From positions 1,686,091-1,750,090 of the forward strand of contig CATQHB010000002.1 of the NCBI GenBank assembly GCA_958295765.1: a stretch of 64,000 nucleotides of DNA, written 5' to 3'. The notes under the pieces are model-generated. The model was not told where the DNA came from. It ran no database searches and saw nothing but the letters and a program-made list of their open reading frames with translations. The DNA is from an uncultured Dehalococcoidia bacterium. Lineage in GTDB: Bacteria > Chloroflexota > Dehalococcoidia > Lucifugimonadales > UBA3495. Below, one piece after another: positions 49,373 to 58,867 of the stretch; position 1 is the first letter of the stretch; each line of letters opens with the position of its first letter. The position numbers and the translations under genes were made by a program.

Positions 49373-49449
49373 CCGCTCATGGTGAGCTTGTCGAACCATC
49401 CCACCCCTACCCTTATATCCATATCCCTCGACAAGCTCAGGATGAGCGG
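49373..49449. repeat. Family-2 inverted repeat (copy 7)
   Basis: CCGCTCATGGTGAGCTTGTC and CGACAAGCTCAGGATGAGCG with a longer spacer, five bases before the thiD stop. Confidence 0.85.
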
Positions 49450-49453
49450 TTAT

Positions 49454-50254
49454 TTACCCCCACACCCGATAAAAATGGTTCAGGGGGCCGTGGCCCTGGC
49501 CCAGGGGGAAGGAGTGGCGGATGGCCTCGGTTACGTATTCTTTGGCCTGGGCGGTCGCCGCTAAAACGTCTTTGCCCTGGGCCAGGCCGGCGGCCACCGC
49601 CGAGGCGAAGGTACAGCCGGTTCCGTGAGTATTCGGGGTGTCAAAACGGGGCGCGGAAAACTCCTTGAACTGGACGCCGTCGTAAAACAAGTCGGTGGCC
49701 GGCCCGGCCCGGTGGCCGCCCTTGACCACTACGGCCCGGGCGCCCATAGCGACAATTTGCTCGGCGGCCCGCCGCATATCCCCATCGGTAGCGATGGTCA
49801 GCCCGGTGAGGGTTTCCGCCTCCGGGATGTTCGGCGTTACCACCGCCGCTAGAGGAACCAGCCGGGTGCGGAGGGCATCCACCGCCTCCTGCCGCAGCAA
49901 AGAGTCCCCGCTCTTGGCGACCATCACCGGGTCCACCACCAGGGCGGTAATCCGGTGCCGCTCCAGTTCCCGGGCCACCACTTCCACGATGGCCGTGCTG
50001 GATAACATTCCCGTTTTAACGGCGTCAACCCCGATGTCGGTGATTACGGCGTCAATCTGGGCGGCGATAATGTCGGTGGGCAGTTCGTGCACCGCAGTTA
50101 CGGCCAGGGTGTTCTGGGCGGTGATGGCGGTGAGGGTGGAGGCGCCGTACACGCCCAATGCGGAAAAGGTTTTCAGGTCGGCCTGAATACCGGCCCCGCC
50201 GCCGGAGTCGGAGCCGGCAATGGTCATGGCCCGGGGTATTTTCCTGGCGTTCAT
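49454..50254 (-). CDS. thiD: Hydroxymethylpyrimidine/phosphomethylpyrimidine kinase
   Basis: ThiD phosphorylates HMP and HMP-P in thiamine synthesis. TIAGSDSGGGAGIQADLKTF and GASTLTAITAQNTLAV form the ribokinase-fold N-terminus, VVDPVMVAKSGDSLL the middle and NTHGTGCTFASAVAAGLAQG the ATP/catalytic end. The start is the ATG at 50254. No TPP riboswitch consensus (CUGAGA) is found upstream. No other thi genes are nearby. Length 266 residues. Confidence 0.95.
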   Translation of the reverse strand: MNARKIPRAMTIAGSDSGGGAGIQADLKTFSALGVYGASTLTAITAQNTLAVTAVHELPTDIIAAQIDAVITDIGVDAVKTGMLSSTAIVEVVARELERHRITALVVDPVMVAKSGDSLLRQEAVDALRTRLVPLAAVVTPNIPEAETLTGLTIATDGDMRRAAEQIVAMGARAVVVKGGHRAGPATDLFYDGVQFKEFSAPRFDTPNTHGTGCTFASAVAAGLAQGKDVLAATAQAKEYVTEAIRHSFPLGQGHGPLNHFYRVWG

Positions 50255-50372
50255 CTCTACTTGACCTTTGCCTATATATGTATGCCGGCAATGCCGGACA
50301 CCGGGCAAGGGTATGCTCTTTTGTCCCGTCTTTGATTCCCGGCGTCCGGCGGTTCCCGGCCCGGACTAATCG

Positions 50373-50732
50373 CTAATCCGGGTTCTGGTCGGGCAGTTCC
50401 CACTCGCCGGCCGGCGTTTCGGCGTAGGCCAGTTCGCCCCCTTCGGCGTCGCCGTCGCTGTCGGGGCGCATCCGCAGGGCAATGGCCGGCAAGGTCTCAA
50501 TGTGCAGGCCGACCCGGACGCTTATCTCCAGGGAAAGGCTGGCTACGGCATCGTTATCCTCGGCCTCGGCCAGCATCACAAAATCATACCGGCCCAAAAC
50601 CGCGTACTGACCCAAGACCTCGGCGCCCTCACAATCACACTCCCGAACCGAGTCAACCATCAAATCCGGGTTTTCCTTCAGCCGCCGCTGACCGCGTTCC
50701 GTTGTTGTTCCCATCAAAAAATAGAGTGGCAT
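50373..50732 (-). CDS. GYD domain protein
   Basis: The protein shows the GYD fold: MPLYFLMGTTTERGQRRLKE, GAEVLGQYAVLGRYDFVMLA with the GRYD motif, and NDAVASLSLEISVRVGLHIE. GYD proteins form dimeric ferredoxin-like sheets; their function is unknown. A short acidic tail follows. Length 119 residues. It lies upstream of thiD on the same strand with a 118-base gap holding no riboswitch. Start is the only ATG in range. Confidence 0.82.
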   Translation of the reverse strand: MPLYFLMGTTTERGQRRLKENPDLMVDSVRECDCEGAEVLGQYAVLGRYDFVMLAEAEDNDAVASLSLEISVRVGLHIETLPAIALRMRPDSDGDAEGGELAYAETPAGEWELPDQNPD

Positions 50733-50890
50733 TTTCTCCCTCGCCGGTTCCGGCCTTTATTTTATGGTAAACTGCTTTCGTTGACTCCAGTATATCACCT
50801 CACATACCGGCCCGGTTACAATTCATTACAATGCAAACCGGGGTAGGTAAAAGTCAGCGCAAAGAACAAAGTCCGCGCCAGGAACAAAAT

Positions 50891-50962
50891 CCGCTCATGG
50901 TGAGCTTGTCGAACCATACACCCCTATCCGGCGGGCATCCTTCGACCGGCTCAGGATGAGCG
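50891..50962. repeat. Family-2 inverted repeat (copy 8)
   Basis: CCGCTCATGGTGAGCTTGTC and CGACCGGCTCAGGATGAGCG. The outer flank CGCCAGGAACAAAAT on the left matches the outer flanks of copies at 2.6 kb and 39.4 kb. Confidence 0.85.
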
Positions 50963-50970
50963 ATGCGGAA

Positions 50971-51166
50971 GGCAACCGTCGTTCCGTCGTTCCGGCGAAA
51001 GCCGGAATCCAGAACGCTCGGCAGCCGGTTCGCTCTTTTCCGGGGGATTTCCTGGATTCCGGCTTTCGCCGGAACGACGGGTTTATGATGGGTTCCGGGG
51101 GGTATGACGGGTTCCGGGCTATGACCGGTTCGGGTCAATTGCCGGGTTTATGATGAGATTGCCCGG
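50971..51166. repeat. Family-1 palindromic element (copy H)
   Basis: The left core arm starts CCGTCGTTCCGTCGTTCCGG (a small duplication), and the right side carries two or more TTTATGAT-GGGTTCCGGG-like repeats before ATGAGATTGCCCGG. It directly precedes the ribosomal promoter. Confidence 0.75.
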
Positions 51167-51219
51167 TTTTCCCGCCAAAGATTGCCTGAATTGAAACCGA
51201 CAATTCTCTCGCCAGGTTA

Positions 51220-51248
51220 TTGACATTGGCAGATTGGATTGGTAAAGT
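51220..51248 (+). promoter_or_regulatory. Promoter of the str-S10-spc ribosomal superoperon
   Basis: TTGACA at 51220-51225 and TAAAGT at 51243-51248 are separated by 17 bases, ideal sigma-70 spacing. The start of rpsL is 54 bases downstream of the -10. This is the best promoter in the window. Confidence 0.75.
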
Positions 51249-51301
51249 ATCGAATTACGTCAATGGCTTGTCGATTGCAAGTGCATGAGGAAAGGCGGAG
51301 T

Positions 51302-51712
51302 ATGCCTACAGTAAATCAACTGGTTAGAAAAGGGCGGCGGCCGGTGCGTAAAGGCACCAAGGCCCCGGCGTTGCACTGGGTACAAAACTCGCTGCGGAAC
51401 CGGATAAAATGGGGCGACGGCTGCCCCCAGCGCCGCGGCGTGTGTATCCAGGTGCGTACTATGACCCCGAAGAAGCCCAACTCGGCGCTGCGCAAGATTG
51501 CCCGGGTCCGGCTGACCAACGGGGTAGAGGTTACCGCCTACATCGGCGGCGAGGGCCACAACTTGCAGGAGCACTCGGTAGTGCTGGTGCGCGGCGGCCG
51601 GGTCAAGGACCTGCCCGGCGTGCGCTACCACGTAGTACGCAGCGCCCTGGATACCGAGGGCGTGCGCAACCGGCGGCGGGGCCGCAGCAAGTACGGGGCC
51701 TCCAAGCCCTAG
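51302..51712 (+). CDS. rpsL: Ribosomal protein S12
   Basis: S12 sits at the decoding centre of the small subunit. [20 protein letters not shown] and the conserved [18 protein letters not shown] and [20 protein letters not shown] are all present; the Lys residues in PKKPNS and RVKDLPG that are altered in streptomycin-resistant strains are wild type. An insertion [16 protein letters not shown] occurs before CPQRRGVC, as in Firmicutes-type S12. The ATG at 51302 follows AAAGGCGGAG. It is the first gene of the superoperon. Confidence 0.98.
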   Translation: MPTVNQLVRKGRRPVRKGTKAPALHWVQNSLRNRIKWGDGCPQRRGVCIQVRTMTPKKPNSALRKIARVRLTNGVEVTAYIGGEGHNLQEHSVVLVRGGRVKDLPGVRYHVVRSALDTEGVRNRRRGRSKYGASKP

Positions 51713-51878
51713 CAGCCAACCTCAAGAGTTCCAGAGAATCAACCCCGGTTTCCCTTCCGGCGGAACGTGATTCTTATTTGGCCCTCTCGGTTCACCAGGG
51801 ACAGGGGGATGAAACCGGCCTGTTCCAGGGTGATGGTTTTGCGTTTTGGAGTCTAAATAATCAGGGTGTAGCGGATAT

Positions 51879-52349
51879 ATGTCCAGAAGAAGAAGAGCCG
51901 AACCTCGAATAATCGCTGAGGATTCCCAATATAACAGCGTTCCGTTGGCCCGGTTTATCAACCGGGTGATGACCCGCGGCAAGAAGACCACCGCCCAGCG
52001 GGTAGTCTATGGCGCGCTGGAATTGGTGCGGGAAGAGTCGCGGCGGGATCCTATGGAAATTTTTGAGCAGGCCCTGAAGAACGCTACGCCCCTGGTAGAA
52101 GTGAAACCCCGCCGTATTGGCGGGGCTACTTATCAAGTACCCACCGACCTGCGGGCCAACCGCAGCGAGGCCCTGGCAATGCGCTGGCTGATCCGGGGCG
52201 CCCGGGGACGCAACGGGATGCCGATGCGCCGGGGCCTGGCTAACGAGTTTATGGACGCAGCCCGCGGCGAGGGTTCGGCGGTACGGCGGCGGGAAGAACT
52301 GCACCGGATGGCCGAGGCCAACCGGGCCTTTGTTCATTACCGGCGATAA
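51879..52349 (+). CDS. rpsG: Ribosomal protein S7
   Basis: S7 organises the 3' domain of 16S rRNA. MSRRRRAEPRIIAEDSQYNS, RFINRVMTRGKKTTAQRVVY, NATPLVEVKPRRIGGATYQV, ALAMRWLIRGARGRNGMPMR and MAEANRAFVHYRR give an unmistakable S7. Length 156 residues is normal. The 166-base gap after rpsL is longer than usual for this operon and may hold regulatory RNA structure, though none was proven. fusA follows after 47 bases. Confidence 0.98.
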   Translation: MSRRRRAEPRIIAEDSQYNSVPLARFINRVMTRGKKTTAQRVVYGALELVREESRRDPMEIFEQALKNATPLVEVKPRRIGGATYQVPTDLRANRSEALAMRWLIRGARGRNGMPMRRGLANEFMDAARGEGSAVRRREELHRMAEANRAFVHYRR

Positions 52350-52396
52350 TCGAAATCGAAAATAGTTTTCTCTGCGGGCGGCGAGGGGCCCAATAA

Positions 52397-54478
52397 ATGG
52401 TATCTGCATATCCAATTGACAAAATCCGCAATATCGGCTTTATCGCCCACATTGACGCCGGCAAGACCACCGTTACCGAGCGGGTCCTGTACCTGACCGG
52501 CCGTATTCACAAGGTCGGCGGCGTGGACGAAGGCACTACCGCAATGGACTGGATGCCCCAGGAACGGGAACGGGGCATTACCATTACCGCCGCCGCCACC
52601 ACCGCCCAGTGGGATGACCACCGGGTCAACATCATTGACACGCCGGGCCACGTGGACTTTACCGCCGAGGTGGAACGCAGCCTCCGGGTTCTGGACGGCG
52701 GCATCGTGGTGCTGGATGCGGTGGCCGGGGTTCAGTCCCAATCGGAAACCGTCTGGCGCCAGGCCGACAACTATATGGTGCCCCGCATCTGCTTTGTGAA
52801 CAAGATGGACCGGGTGGGCGCCAGCTATGCCCGGACTATCGACTCGGTAAAACGGCGGCTCAAGGCCAACCCGGTGCCGATTCAACTGCCCATGGGGGAA
52901 GAGGATTCCTTTGTCGGCGTTATCGACCTCATCGGTGGCCGCGCCTCCGTGTACCCCAAGGGGCGGGACAGCGGCAACGGCATCGAGCCACCGGAACAAA
53001 TCCCGGTGCCTTCCGAGTATCAGGAAGCCTATGATGAATACCGTCAGGCCATGATTGAGAAAATCGTGGAGACCGACGAAAGCCTGTTGATCCGCTACTT
53101 GGAAGGCGAGGAACTGGGCGAGGCAGACCTGCGCCGCGCCCTGCGGGAGGCGACAATTCAACGCCAGTTGGTGCCGGTGCTTTGCGGCAGCGCCATCTCC
53201 GGCAAGGGGGTTCATCCCCTGCTGGACGCCATCATCCATTTCCTGCCCTCCCCGGCCGACGTGCCGCCGGTGGAGGGAACTGACCCCAAAACCGAAGAAA
53301 CCGATTGGCGATTCCCCGACGATTCTATGCCCTTGGCCGCCCTGGCGTTCAAGGTAGTTACCGACCCCTACGTGGGACGGCTGGTTTTCCTGCGGATTTA
53401 CTCCGGCACGGTCAAGGCCGGCGCCTCGGTAATGAACGTCAGCAAGGGCCAGCGGGAGCGTATGGGCCGCCTGCTGCAAATGCACGCCAATCACCGGGAG
53501 GAATTGGAGGTTATTGGCGCCGGCAATATCTGCGCCGCCGTCGGCTTGAAGAACACCTTTACCGGCGATACTATCTGCACCGACTTCCAGCCGCTGATTC
53601 TTGAGCCTCCCAAGTTCCCCGAACCGGTTGTCTCCGTAGCCATTGAACCCGCCACCCGCGCCGACCAGGACCGTCTCTCCGACGCCCTGCGCAAGCTCTC
53701 CGACGAAGACCCCACTTTTCAGGTTCGTTTCAACGATGAAACCGCCCAGACGGTTATTTCCGGCATGGGTGAGTTGCACCTGGAAGTGCTGGTTGACCGG
53801 ATGCGCCGGGAGTTCAACGTAGCGGCCAACGTAGGCAGTCCCCGGGTCTCCTACCGGGAAACCCTGACCCGGTCCCTTCGCAGCGAAGGCCGCTTTGTCC
53901 GCCAGTCCGGGGGGCATGGTCAGTTCGGCCACGTCTGGCTGGAAATTGAACCCCAGGAGCCGGGCGCCGGCAATGTGTTTGTCAACGGCATCACCGGCGG
54001 CACGATTCCCCGGGAATACATCCCGGCAGTGCAGAACGGGGTCAAGCAGGCCCTGGACAATGGGCCGCTGGGCGGTTATCCCCTGGTGGACGTGAAGGTA
54101 ACGCTGGTGGACGGCAGCTTCCACACCGTTGACTCCTCAGAGATGGCCTTCCGCAGCGCCGGAATGTTGGCGATTCGGGAGGGCGCGCGCCGGGCCGGCC
54201 CGGTCTTGCTGGAGCCGATGGTGGAACTGGAAGTTGTTACCCCCGGAGAGTTCCTCAGCGAGGTGTTGGGCGACCTGGGGATGCGCCGGGCGCAGATACG
54301 GAATATCGAAGGGGAAGAGGACATTCAGAGCGTCCGGGCAATGATTCCCCTGGGCGAGACTTTCGCCTATACTACCGCCCTGCGCTCCATCACCCGGGGC
54401 CGGGCTACCTTTACTATGGAGTTCAAGTATTATGAGCCGGTGCCGGAGCATCTGCTCAAGACGTTAATCAACAAGTGA
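52397..54478 (+). CDS. fusA: Elongation factor G
   Basis: EF-G drives ribosome translocation. The G domain has NIGFIAHIDAGKTTVTERVL (G1), the switch region ERERGITITAAATT, IIDTPGHVDFTAEVERSLRV (G3), CFVNKMDRVGASY (NKMD, G4). Domains III-V follow with FQVRFNDETAQTVISGMGEL and GMRRAQIRNIEGEEDIQSVR. Length 693 is normal. The usual tuf gene is absent downstream; rpsJ starts 69 bases later. Confidence 0.98.
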   Translation: MVSAYPIDKIRNIGFIAHIDAGKTTVTERVLYLTGRIHKVGGVDEGTTAMDWMPQERERGITITAAATTAQWDDHRVNIIDTPGHVDFTAEVERSLRVLDGGIVVLDAVAGVQSQSETVWRQADNYMVPRICFVNKMDRVGASYARTIDSVKRRLKANPVPIQLPMGEEDSFVGVIDLIGGRASVYPKGRDSGNGIEPPEQIPVPSEYQEAYDEYRQAMIEKIVETDESLLIRYLEGEELGEADLRRALREATIQRQLVPVLCGSAISGKGVHPLLDAIIHFLPSPADVPPVEGTDPKTEETDWRFPDDSMPLAALAFKVVTDPYVGRLVFLRIYSGTVKAGASVMNVSKGQRERMGRLLQMHANHREELEVIGAGNICAAVGLKNTFTGDTICTDFQPLILEPPKFPEPVVSVAIEPATRADQDRLSDALRKLSDEDPTFQVRFNDETAQTVISGMGELHLEVLVDRMRREFNVAANVGSPRVSYRETLTRSLRSEGRFVRQSGGHGQFGHVWLEIEPQEPGAGNVFVNGITGGTIPREYIPAVQNGVKQALDNGPLGGYPLVDVKVTLVDGSFHTVDSSEMAFRSAGMLAIREGARRAGPVLLEPMVELEVVTPGEFLSEVLGDLGMRRAQIRNIEGEEDIQSVRAMIPLGETFAYTTALRSITRGRATFTMEFKYYEPVPEHLLKTLINK

Positions 54479-54547
54479 ACCGGCAACCAACCCGGCAGGC
54501 AACCCGGCAAGCAACCGCCGGATTTTTAGAGTAGGGAACAGGGTTTT

Positions 54548-54859
54548 ATGGTCACGCGACAGAAAGTAAGAATCATCCTGAAATCCTTTGAACACAAGGT
54601 GCTGGACAGCTCCACGGAGCAGATTGTGGAGACCGCCGAGCGCACCGGCGCCCGAATCGCCGGGCCGGTGCCTTTGCCCACCCACATTCGCCGTTTCTGC
54701 GTCATCCGCGGCCCTCACGTGGACAAGGATTCCCGGGAACACTTTGAGATACGCACTCACAAACGGCTCATTGACATTCTGGAGCCGACTTCCAAGACCA
54801 TCGACTCCCTGACCCGGCTCAATCTGCCGGCCGGGGTGGATATTTCCATCAAACTGTAA
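54548..54859 (+). CDS. rpsJ: Ribosomal protein S10
   Basis: S10 (NusE) is in the small subunit head and also takes part in antitermination. [40 protein letters not shown] and [20 protein letters not shown] are diagnostic. Length 103 residues. The upstream 69 bases carry short direct repeats (ACCCGGCAGGCAACCCGGCA) after fusA. It starts the S10 part of the operon. Confidence 0.98.
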   Translation: MVTRQKVRIILKSFEHKVLDSSTEQIVETAERTGARIAGPVPLPTHIRRFCVIRGPHVDKDSREHFEIRTHKRLIDILEPTSKTIDSLTRLNLPAGVDISIKL

Positions 54860-54927
54860 ACTGTAAGACCGGCCTCAGAGCGCAGTTGCGCCGGGGCAGT
54901 CCGGGTGAAAAGGTACAGGAGTTAGTT

Positions 54928-55563
54928 ATGCTCCGGGGATTTCTAGGCAAGAAAGTAGGTATGAGCCGGGTTTTCCGGGAAGACGGCCGGGTGGTTCCGG
55001 TAACGATGATTCAGGCCGGCCCCTGCTCCATAACCCAGATTAAGACCAACGACACCGACGGCTATGAGGCGGTTCAGTTGGGCTTTGACCCGGTGAAGAA
55101 ACTGAACCGGCCCAAGGCGGGGCATTTCAAGGGCAACCCGCTAACCCGCTACCTGCGGGAGGTCAAGGCCGACGATGTCAGCGAGTTCACCCTGGGGCAG
55201 CAGATTAAGGTGGACATCTTTGAGCCGGGCGAAATGGTGGACGTAATCGGCAAGTCCAAGGGTCGCGGTTTCGCCGGAGTGATGAAACGCCACGGTTTTG
55301 GCGGCGGCCCCCGCACTCATGGTCAGTCGGACCGGGCCCGCGCCCCCGGCTCCATCGGCGGCGGCACCACGCCGGGCAAGGTGTTCAAGGGCTTGAAAAT
55401 GGCCGGCCACATGGGTAACGCCCGGATTACCGTCAAGAATCTGGAAGTGGTGCAGGTTGACCCGGAGCGGAATCTCATCTTCCTCAAAGGCGGGGTTCCC
55501 GGCGCCCCCAACGGCCTGCTGCTGATTCGGCGTACCGGCAAGACCGCCTCGCGGGGCAACTAG
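54928..55563 (+). CDS. rplC: Ribosomal protein L3
   Basis: L3 binds near the peptidyl-transferase centre. MLRGFLGKKVGMSRVFREDG, GKSKGRGFAGVMKRHGFGGG and APGSIGGGTTPGKVFKGLKM are typical. I start at the ATG at 54928, preceded by AGGAG, and not at the ATG at 54886 upstream that lacks homology. Length 211 residues. The Gln of the usual methylated site is in GGGPRTHGQSD, as expected. Confidence 0.97.
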   Translation: MLRGFLGKKVGMSRVFREDGRVVPVTMIQAGPCSITQIKTNDTDGYEAVQLGFDPVKKLNRPKAGHFKGNPLTRYLREVKADDVSEFTLGQQIKVDIFEPGEMVDVIGKSKGRGFAGVMKRHGFGGGPRTHGQSDRARAPGSIGGGTTPGKVFKGLKMAGHMGNARITVKNLEVVQVDPERNLIFLKGGVPGAPNGLLLIRRTGKTASRGN

Positions 55564-55584
55564 GACTTTCTAAGGATTTAGGAT

Positions 55585-56274
55585 ATGGAACTTCCCGTTA
55601 TAAATCAGCAGGGCGAGACGGTAAGCCACCTGGAGGTGGACGAAGCCGTTTTCGCGGTGCCGATGAACCATTCCCTGGTTCACCAGGCCGTGGTCATTTA
55701 CCAGTTGAATAAACGCCAGGGCACCCACGACACCAAAACCCGCGCCCAGGTGTCCGGCGGGGGACGCAAACCCTGGATTCAGAAGCACACCGGCCGCGCC
55801 CGCCAGGGCAGTATTCGCGCTCCCCAGTGGCGGCACGGCGGCGTAGTTTTCGGCCCCCATCCCCGGGACTATCGCAAGGCCCTGCCCAAGCGGATGCGCC
55901 GCCTGGCCCTCAAGTGCGCCCTGTCCGAGAAGATTCGCCAGGGCAGCCTGCTCTGCCTGGACAGCCTGGACACCCTGGACGGCAAAACCCGTTCCATGGT
56001 CGGGTTGATAGAGAGCTTGGGCATCACCGGCTCGGCCCTGGTCGTAACGGAAAACGCCGAATTGTCGGTTGCCCGCGCCGGCCACAACCTCAAGAAGGTG
56101 TGGACGCTGCCGGTCAACCAACTGAACGCCCACGAGTTGCTGCGGCGGGAGACCGTGGTCATTACTACGGCGGCCCTGCGCAAGGGTGAGGCAATGTGGG
56201 CCGCCGCGCCGAACCGCCGAACCGCCCTCAGCCCGGTTGGCTCAACCGATTCGGACGAAGCGGGGGAGGCTTAA
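55585..56274 (+). CDS. rplD: Ribosomal protein L4
   Basis: L4 lines the nascent-chain tunnel. The extended loop shows RKPWIQKHTGRARQGSIRAP and WRHGGVVFGPHPRDYRKALP, and the globular part LSEKIRQGSLLCLDSLDTLD. Length 229 is slightly longer than average, with a Ser/Asp-rich tail. rplW begins at the very next base after the stop codon. L4 often regulates the S10 operon in gamma-proteobacteria; no such leader is seen here. Confidence 0.97.
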   Translation: MELPVINQQGETVSHLEVDEAVFAVPMNHSLVHQAVVIYQLNKRQGTHDTKTRAQVSGGGRKPWIQKHTGRARQGSIRAPQWRHGGVVFGPHPRDYRKALPKRMRRLALKCALSEKIRQGSLLCLDSLDTLDGKTRSMVGLIESLGITGSALVVTENAELSVARAGHNLKKVWTLPVNQLNAHELLRRETVVITTAALRKGEAMWAAAPNRRTALSPVGSTDSDEAGEA

Positions 56275-56559
56275 ATGAATATCTACCAGGTGCTGCTGAA
56301 GCCTACCATCACTGAAAAAAGCACCCTCCTCCAGGAATCGGGCCGCTATACCTTTCAGGTGGCCCTCACCGCCAACAAGGGCCTGGTCAAGGAAGCGGTG
56401 GAAAAAAACTTCAACGTAACGGTAGTTGACGTGAACATTACCAAGCTGCACGGCAAGCTCAAGCGGTACGGCCCCAAGTATAAGAAGATGCCCGACGTCA
56501 AGAAGGCCGTAGTTACTCTCAAGCCCGGCGACCGCATCAATCTGGTGGAAGGGCTGTAG
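56275..56559 (+). CDS. rplW: Ribosomal protein L23
   Basis: L23 lies at the tunnel exit and docks trigger factor and SRP. MNIYQVLLKPTITEKSTLLQ, YTFQVALTANKGLVKEAVEK and VDVNITKLHGKLKRYGPKYK are the family pattern. Length 94 residues. It starts one base after the rplD stop codon, so translation is coupled. Confidence 0.97.
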   Translation: MNIYQVLLKPTITEKSTLLQESGRYTFQVALTANKGLVKEAVEKNFNVTVVDVNITKLHGKLKRYGPKYKKMPDVKKAVVTLKPGDRINLVEGL

Positions 56560-56610
56560 GACGCCGGGGCCATAAGGCCAGGCAGTCAGGTAAAGGTAAA
56601 GGAACCGGTT

Positions 56611-57441
56611 ATGCCATTGAAGAATCTGAAACCGATAACTCCCGGCACCCGGAACGCGGTTCGGCCCTCCTTTGAGGAGATAACCCGAACCAAGCCGGAA
56701 AAGTCCCTGCTGGAGCCGCTGGCGAAACACGCCGGCCGCAATAACCGGGGCAAGATTACCGTCCGCAGCCGGGGCGGCGGCAGTCGGAAAATGTACCGCC
56801 TGGTGGATTTCAAGCGGCGCAAGGAAGGTGTGCCCGGACGGGTGGTCTCCATTGAGTACGACCCGAACCGGACCACCCGCATCGCCCTGATTTACTACGC
56901 CGACGGGGAAAAGAGTTATATCCTGGCTCCCCTGGGCCTGGCGGTGGATAGCTGGGTGGAAGCCGGCCCCAACGCCGAAATCAGCCCCGGCAACGCCCTG
57001 CCTTTACGCAACATCCCCACCGGCACGGTGGTGCATAACCTGGAGTTGACCCCCGGCCGGGGCGGTCAGTTGGTACGCAGCGCCGGCGTGGGCGCGCAGG
57101 TATTGTCCCGGGAAGGGGAGTATGTCCTGATTCGCCTGCCTTCCGGGGAGATGCGGCGGGTGCTGCTGAGCTGCCGGGCCAGCGTCGGCCAGCTATCCAA
57201 CCCGGACCATAAGAACGAGAGCCTGGGCAAGGCCGGGGCCAGCCGGCATTTGGGGCGCCGCCCCAAGGTGCGGGGCGTAGCGAAGAACCCGGTGGATCAT
57301 CCCCACGGCGGCGGCGAAGGCCGGTCGCCCATCGGGATGCCCGGCCCCAAGTCTCCCACCGGAAAGCCCACCCTGGGTTACAAGACCCGACGGAAGAAGA
57401 AGACCACCGGCAAATTTGTAGTGCGCGGAAGACGGCGGTAA
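56611..57441 (+). CDS. rplB: Ribosomal protein L2
   Basis: L2 is a core 50S protein needed for peptidyl transfer. [60 protein letters not shown] with the conserved His near 229, and [18 protein letters not shown] are diagnostic. Length 276 residues. It ends 3 bases before rpsS. Confidence 0.98.
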   Translation: MPLKNLKPITPGTRNAVRPSFEEITRTKPEKSLLEPLAKHAGRNNRGKITVRSRGGGSRKMYRLVDFKRRKEGVPGRVVSIEYDPNRTTRIALIYYADGEKSYILAPLGLAVDSWVEAGPNAEISPGNALPLRNIPTGTVVHNLELTPGRGGQLVRSAGVGAQVLSREGEYVLIRLPSGEMRRVLLSCRASVGQLSNPDHKNESLGKAGASRHLGRRPKVRGVAKNPVDHPHGGGEGRSPIGMPGPKSPTGKPTLGYKTRRKKKTTGKFVVRGRRR

Positions 57442-57444
57442 AGT

Positions 57445-57729
57445 ATGTCCAGATCAGTCAAGAAGGGGCCTTACGTTCACCCCAAGTTGATGAAAAAGGT
57501 TGACGCGGTGCAGCGCTCCGGCGCCGCCACGGTCATTCGCACTTGGTCCCGGGCTTCGATGATTATGCCCGAGATGGTGGGAATTACCCTGGGGGTTCAC
57601 GACGGGCGCCGCCATATTCCCGTATTCGTTACCGAGAATATGGTGGGGCATCGGCTGGGCGAGTTCGCGCCCACCCGCACCTATCGGGGCCACGTATCCC
57701 GCTCCGAGCGCACCAGCCGGGTGAGGTGA
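57445..57729 (+). CDS. rpsS: Ribosomal protein S19
   Basis: S19 sits in the small subunit head next to S13. [40 protein letters not shown] and [20 protein letters not shown] are typical. Length 94 residues. It starts 3 bases after rplB and ends 4 bases before rplV, in a tight operon. Confidence 0.98.
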   Translation: MSRSVKKGPYVHPKLMKKVDAVQRSGAATVIRTWSRASMIMPEMVGITLGVHDGRRHIPVFVTENMVGHRLGEFAPTRTYRGHVSRSERTSRVR

Positions 57730-57733
57730 AGTT

Positions 57734-58081
57734 ATGCCACCGGTCAAAGCCGTTGCCAAACAAATCGGCGCCTCGCAAAAGCGGTTGAAACCCATCCTGG
57801 ACCTGATACGGGGCCAGGACGTGGAGGGCGCGCTGAATACGCTCAGCCTGCTCCCGTCGCCCTGGGCCAGGTCGGTATATAAGGTGGTTCAATCGGCGGC
57901 GTCCAACGCCGAGAACAATATGTTTATGGACCGGGATACCCTGCGGATTGTCCGCATTACCGCCGACCCGGCCCCTTCCATCAAGCGGTTCCGCCCCCGG
58001 GCCCGGGGCCGCATCGGTCGCATTACCAAGCGCTCCAGCCACATCACCGTCATCGTAGATGAAGTAGAAAGGGAGGCCTAG
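57734..58081 (+). CDS. rplV: Ribosomal protein L22
   Basis: L22 lines the exit tunnel with L4. VKAVAKQIGASQKRLKPILD, VEGALNTLSLLPSPWARSVY, NMFMDRDTLRIVRITADPAP and KRFRPRARGRIGRITKRSSH are diagnostic; the tip of the hairpin loop is of ordinary length. Length 115 residues. It is tightly placed between rpsS and rpsC. Confidence 0.97.
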   Translation: MPPVKAVAKQIGASQKRLKPILDLIRGQDVEGALNTLSLLPSPWARSVYKVVQSAASNAENNMFMDRDTLRIVRITADPAPSIKRFRPRARGRIGRITKRSSHITVIVDEVEREA

Positions 58082-58084
58082 TCT

Positions 58085-58867
58085 ATGGGCCACAAGACGC
58101 ATCCTTACGGTTTTCGGTTGGGCATCATCAAGGACTGGAAAACCCATTGGTACGCCGATAACGCCAGCAGCTACCGGCGGCTGGTGTTGGAAGACCTGAA
58201 ACTGCGCGGTACGGTGCATAGCGAGTACCGCAACTTCTCCGACGCCGGCATCTCCCGGGTGGAGATTGACCGGGGGGCGCAGGACACGGTAATCAACATC
58301 CACTCCGCCCGGCCCGGCATCCTCATCGGGCGGGACGGCGAAAGGGTCAAGCAACTCCGCAGCAAGCTGGAGGGGATAACCCGGCGGCGGGTTCAGCTCA
58401 ACATCATTGAGATTGAACAGCCGGAACTGGATCCCTACCTGGTCGGCCGGAACATCGCCGACCAGTTGCAGCGGCGGGTCGCCTACCGGCGGGCTATGCG
58501 CCAGGCGGCGCAGCGGGCGATGCAGGCCGGCGCCCAGGGCATCAAGATAATCACCAAGGGCCGCATCTCCGGCGCGGAAATCGCCCGTACCGAGAAGCTG
58601 ATGCTGGGCCAGGTGCCGCTCCATACCCTGCGGGCCGACATTGACTACGCCCTGGCCGAGGCGGCCACCGCCATGGGGCGCATTGGCATCAAGGTGTGGA
58701 TTTACAAGGGCGAAATCCTGCCGCCGGCTCCCGAGGTGGTGGAGGAACTGGAAACCATTGAACTGCGGGTCGAAACCGGGCCCGACGACGAAGATTTGAC
58801 CGAGGCCATTGCCGACGACGTGATTGAAGGCGTGGCGACCAGGGGGGCTTTCGATGTTGCAACCTAA
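58085..58867 (+). CDS. rpsC: Ribosomal protein S3
   Basis: S3 is at the mRNA entry site. [40 protein letters not shown] (KH GxxG-type motif), [20 protein letters not shown] and [14 protein letters not shown] are present. Length 260 residues, with an acidic C-terminal tail ([20 protein letters not shown]). Its 3' end overlaps rplP by 14 bases. Confidence 0.97.
   Translation: MGHKTHPYGFRLGIIKDWKTHWYADNASSYRRLVLEDLKLRGTVHSEYRNFSDAGISRVEIDRGAQDTVINIHSARPGILIGRDGERVKQLRSKLEGITRRRVQLNIIEIEQPELDPYLVGRNIADQLQRRVAYRRAMRQAAQRAMQAGAQGIKIITKGRISGAEIARTEKLMLGQVPLHTLRADIDYALAEAATAMGRIGIKVWIYKGEILPPAPEVVEELETIELRVETGPDDEDLTEAIADDVIEGVATRGAFDVAT

Noticed and set aside
50255-50372. TPP riboswitch upstream of thiD
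   Set aside because: No CUGAGA or ACCUGAUCUGG-type consensus could be found on the minus strand in the gap.
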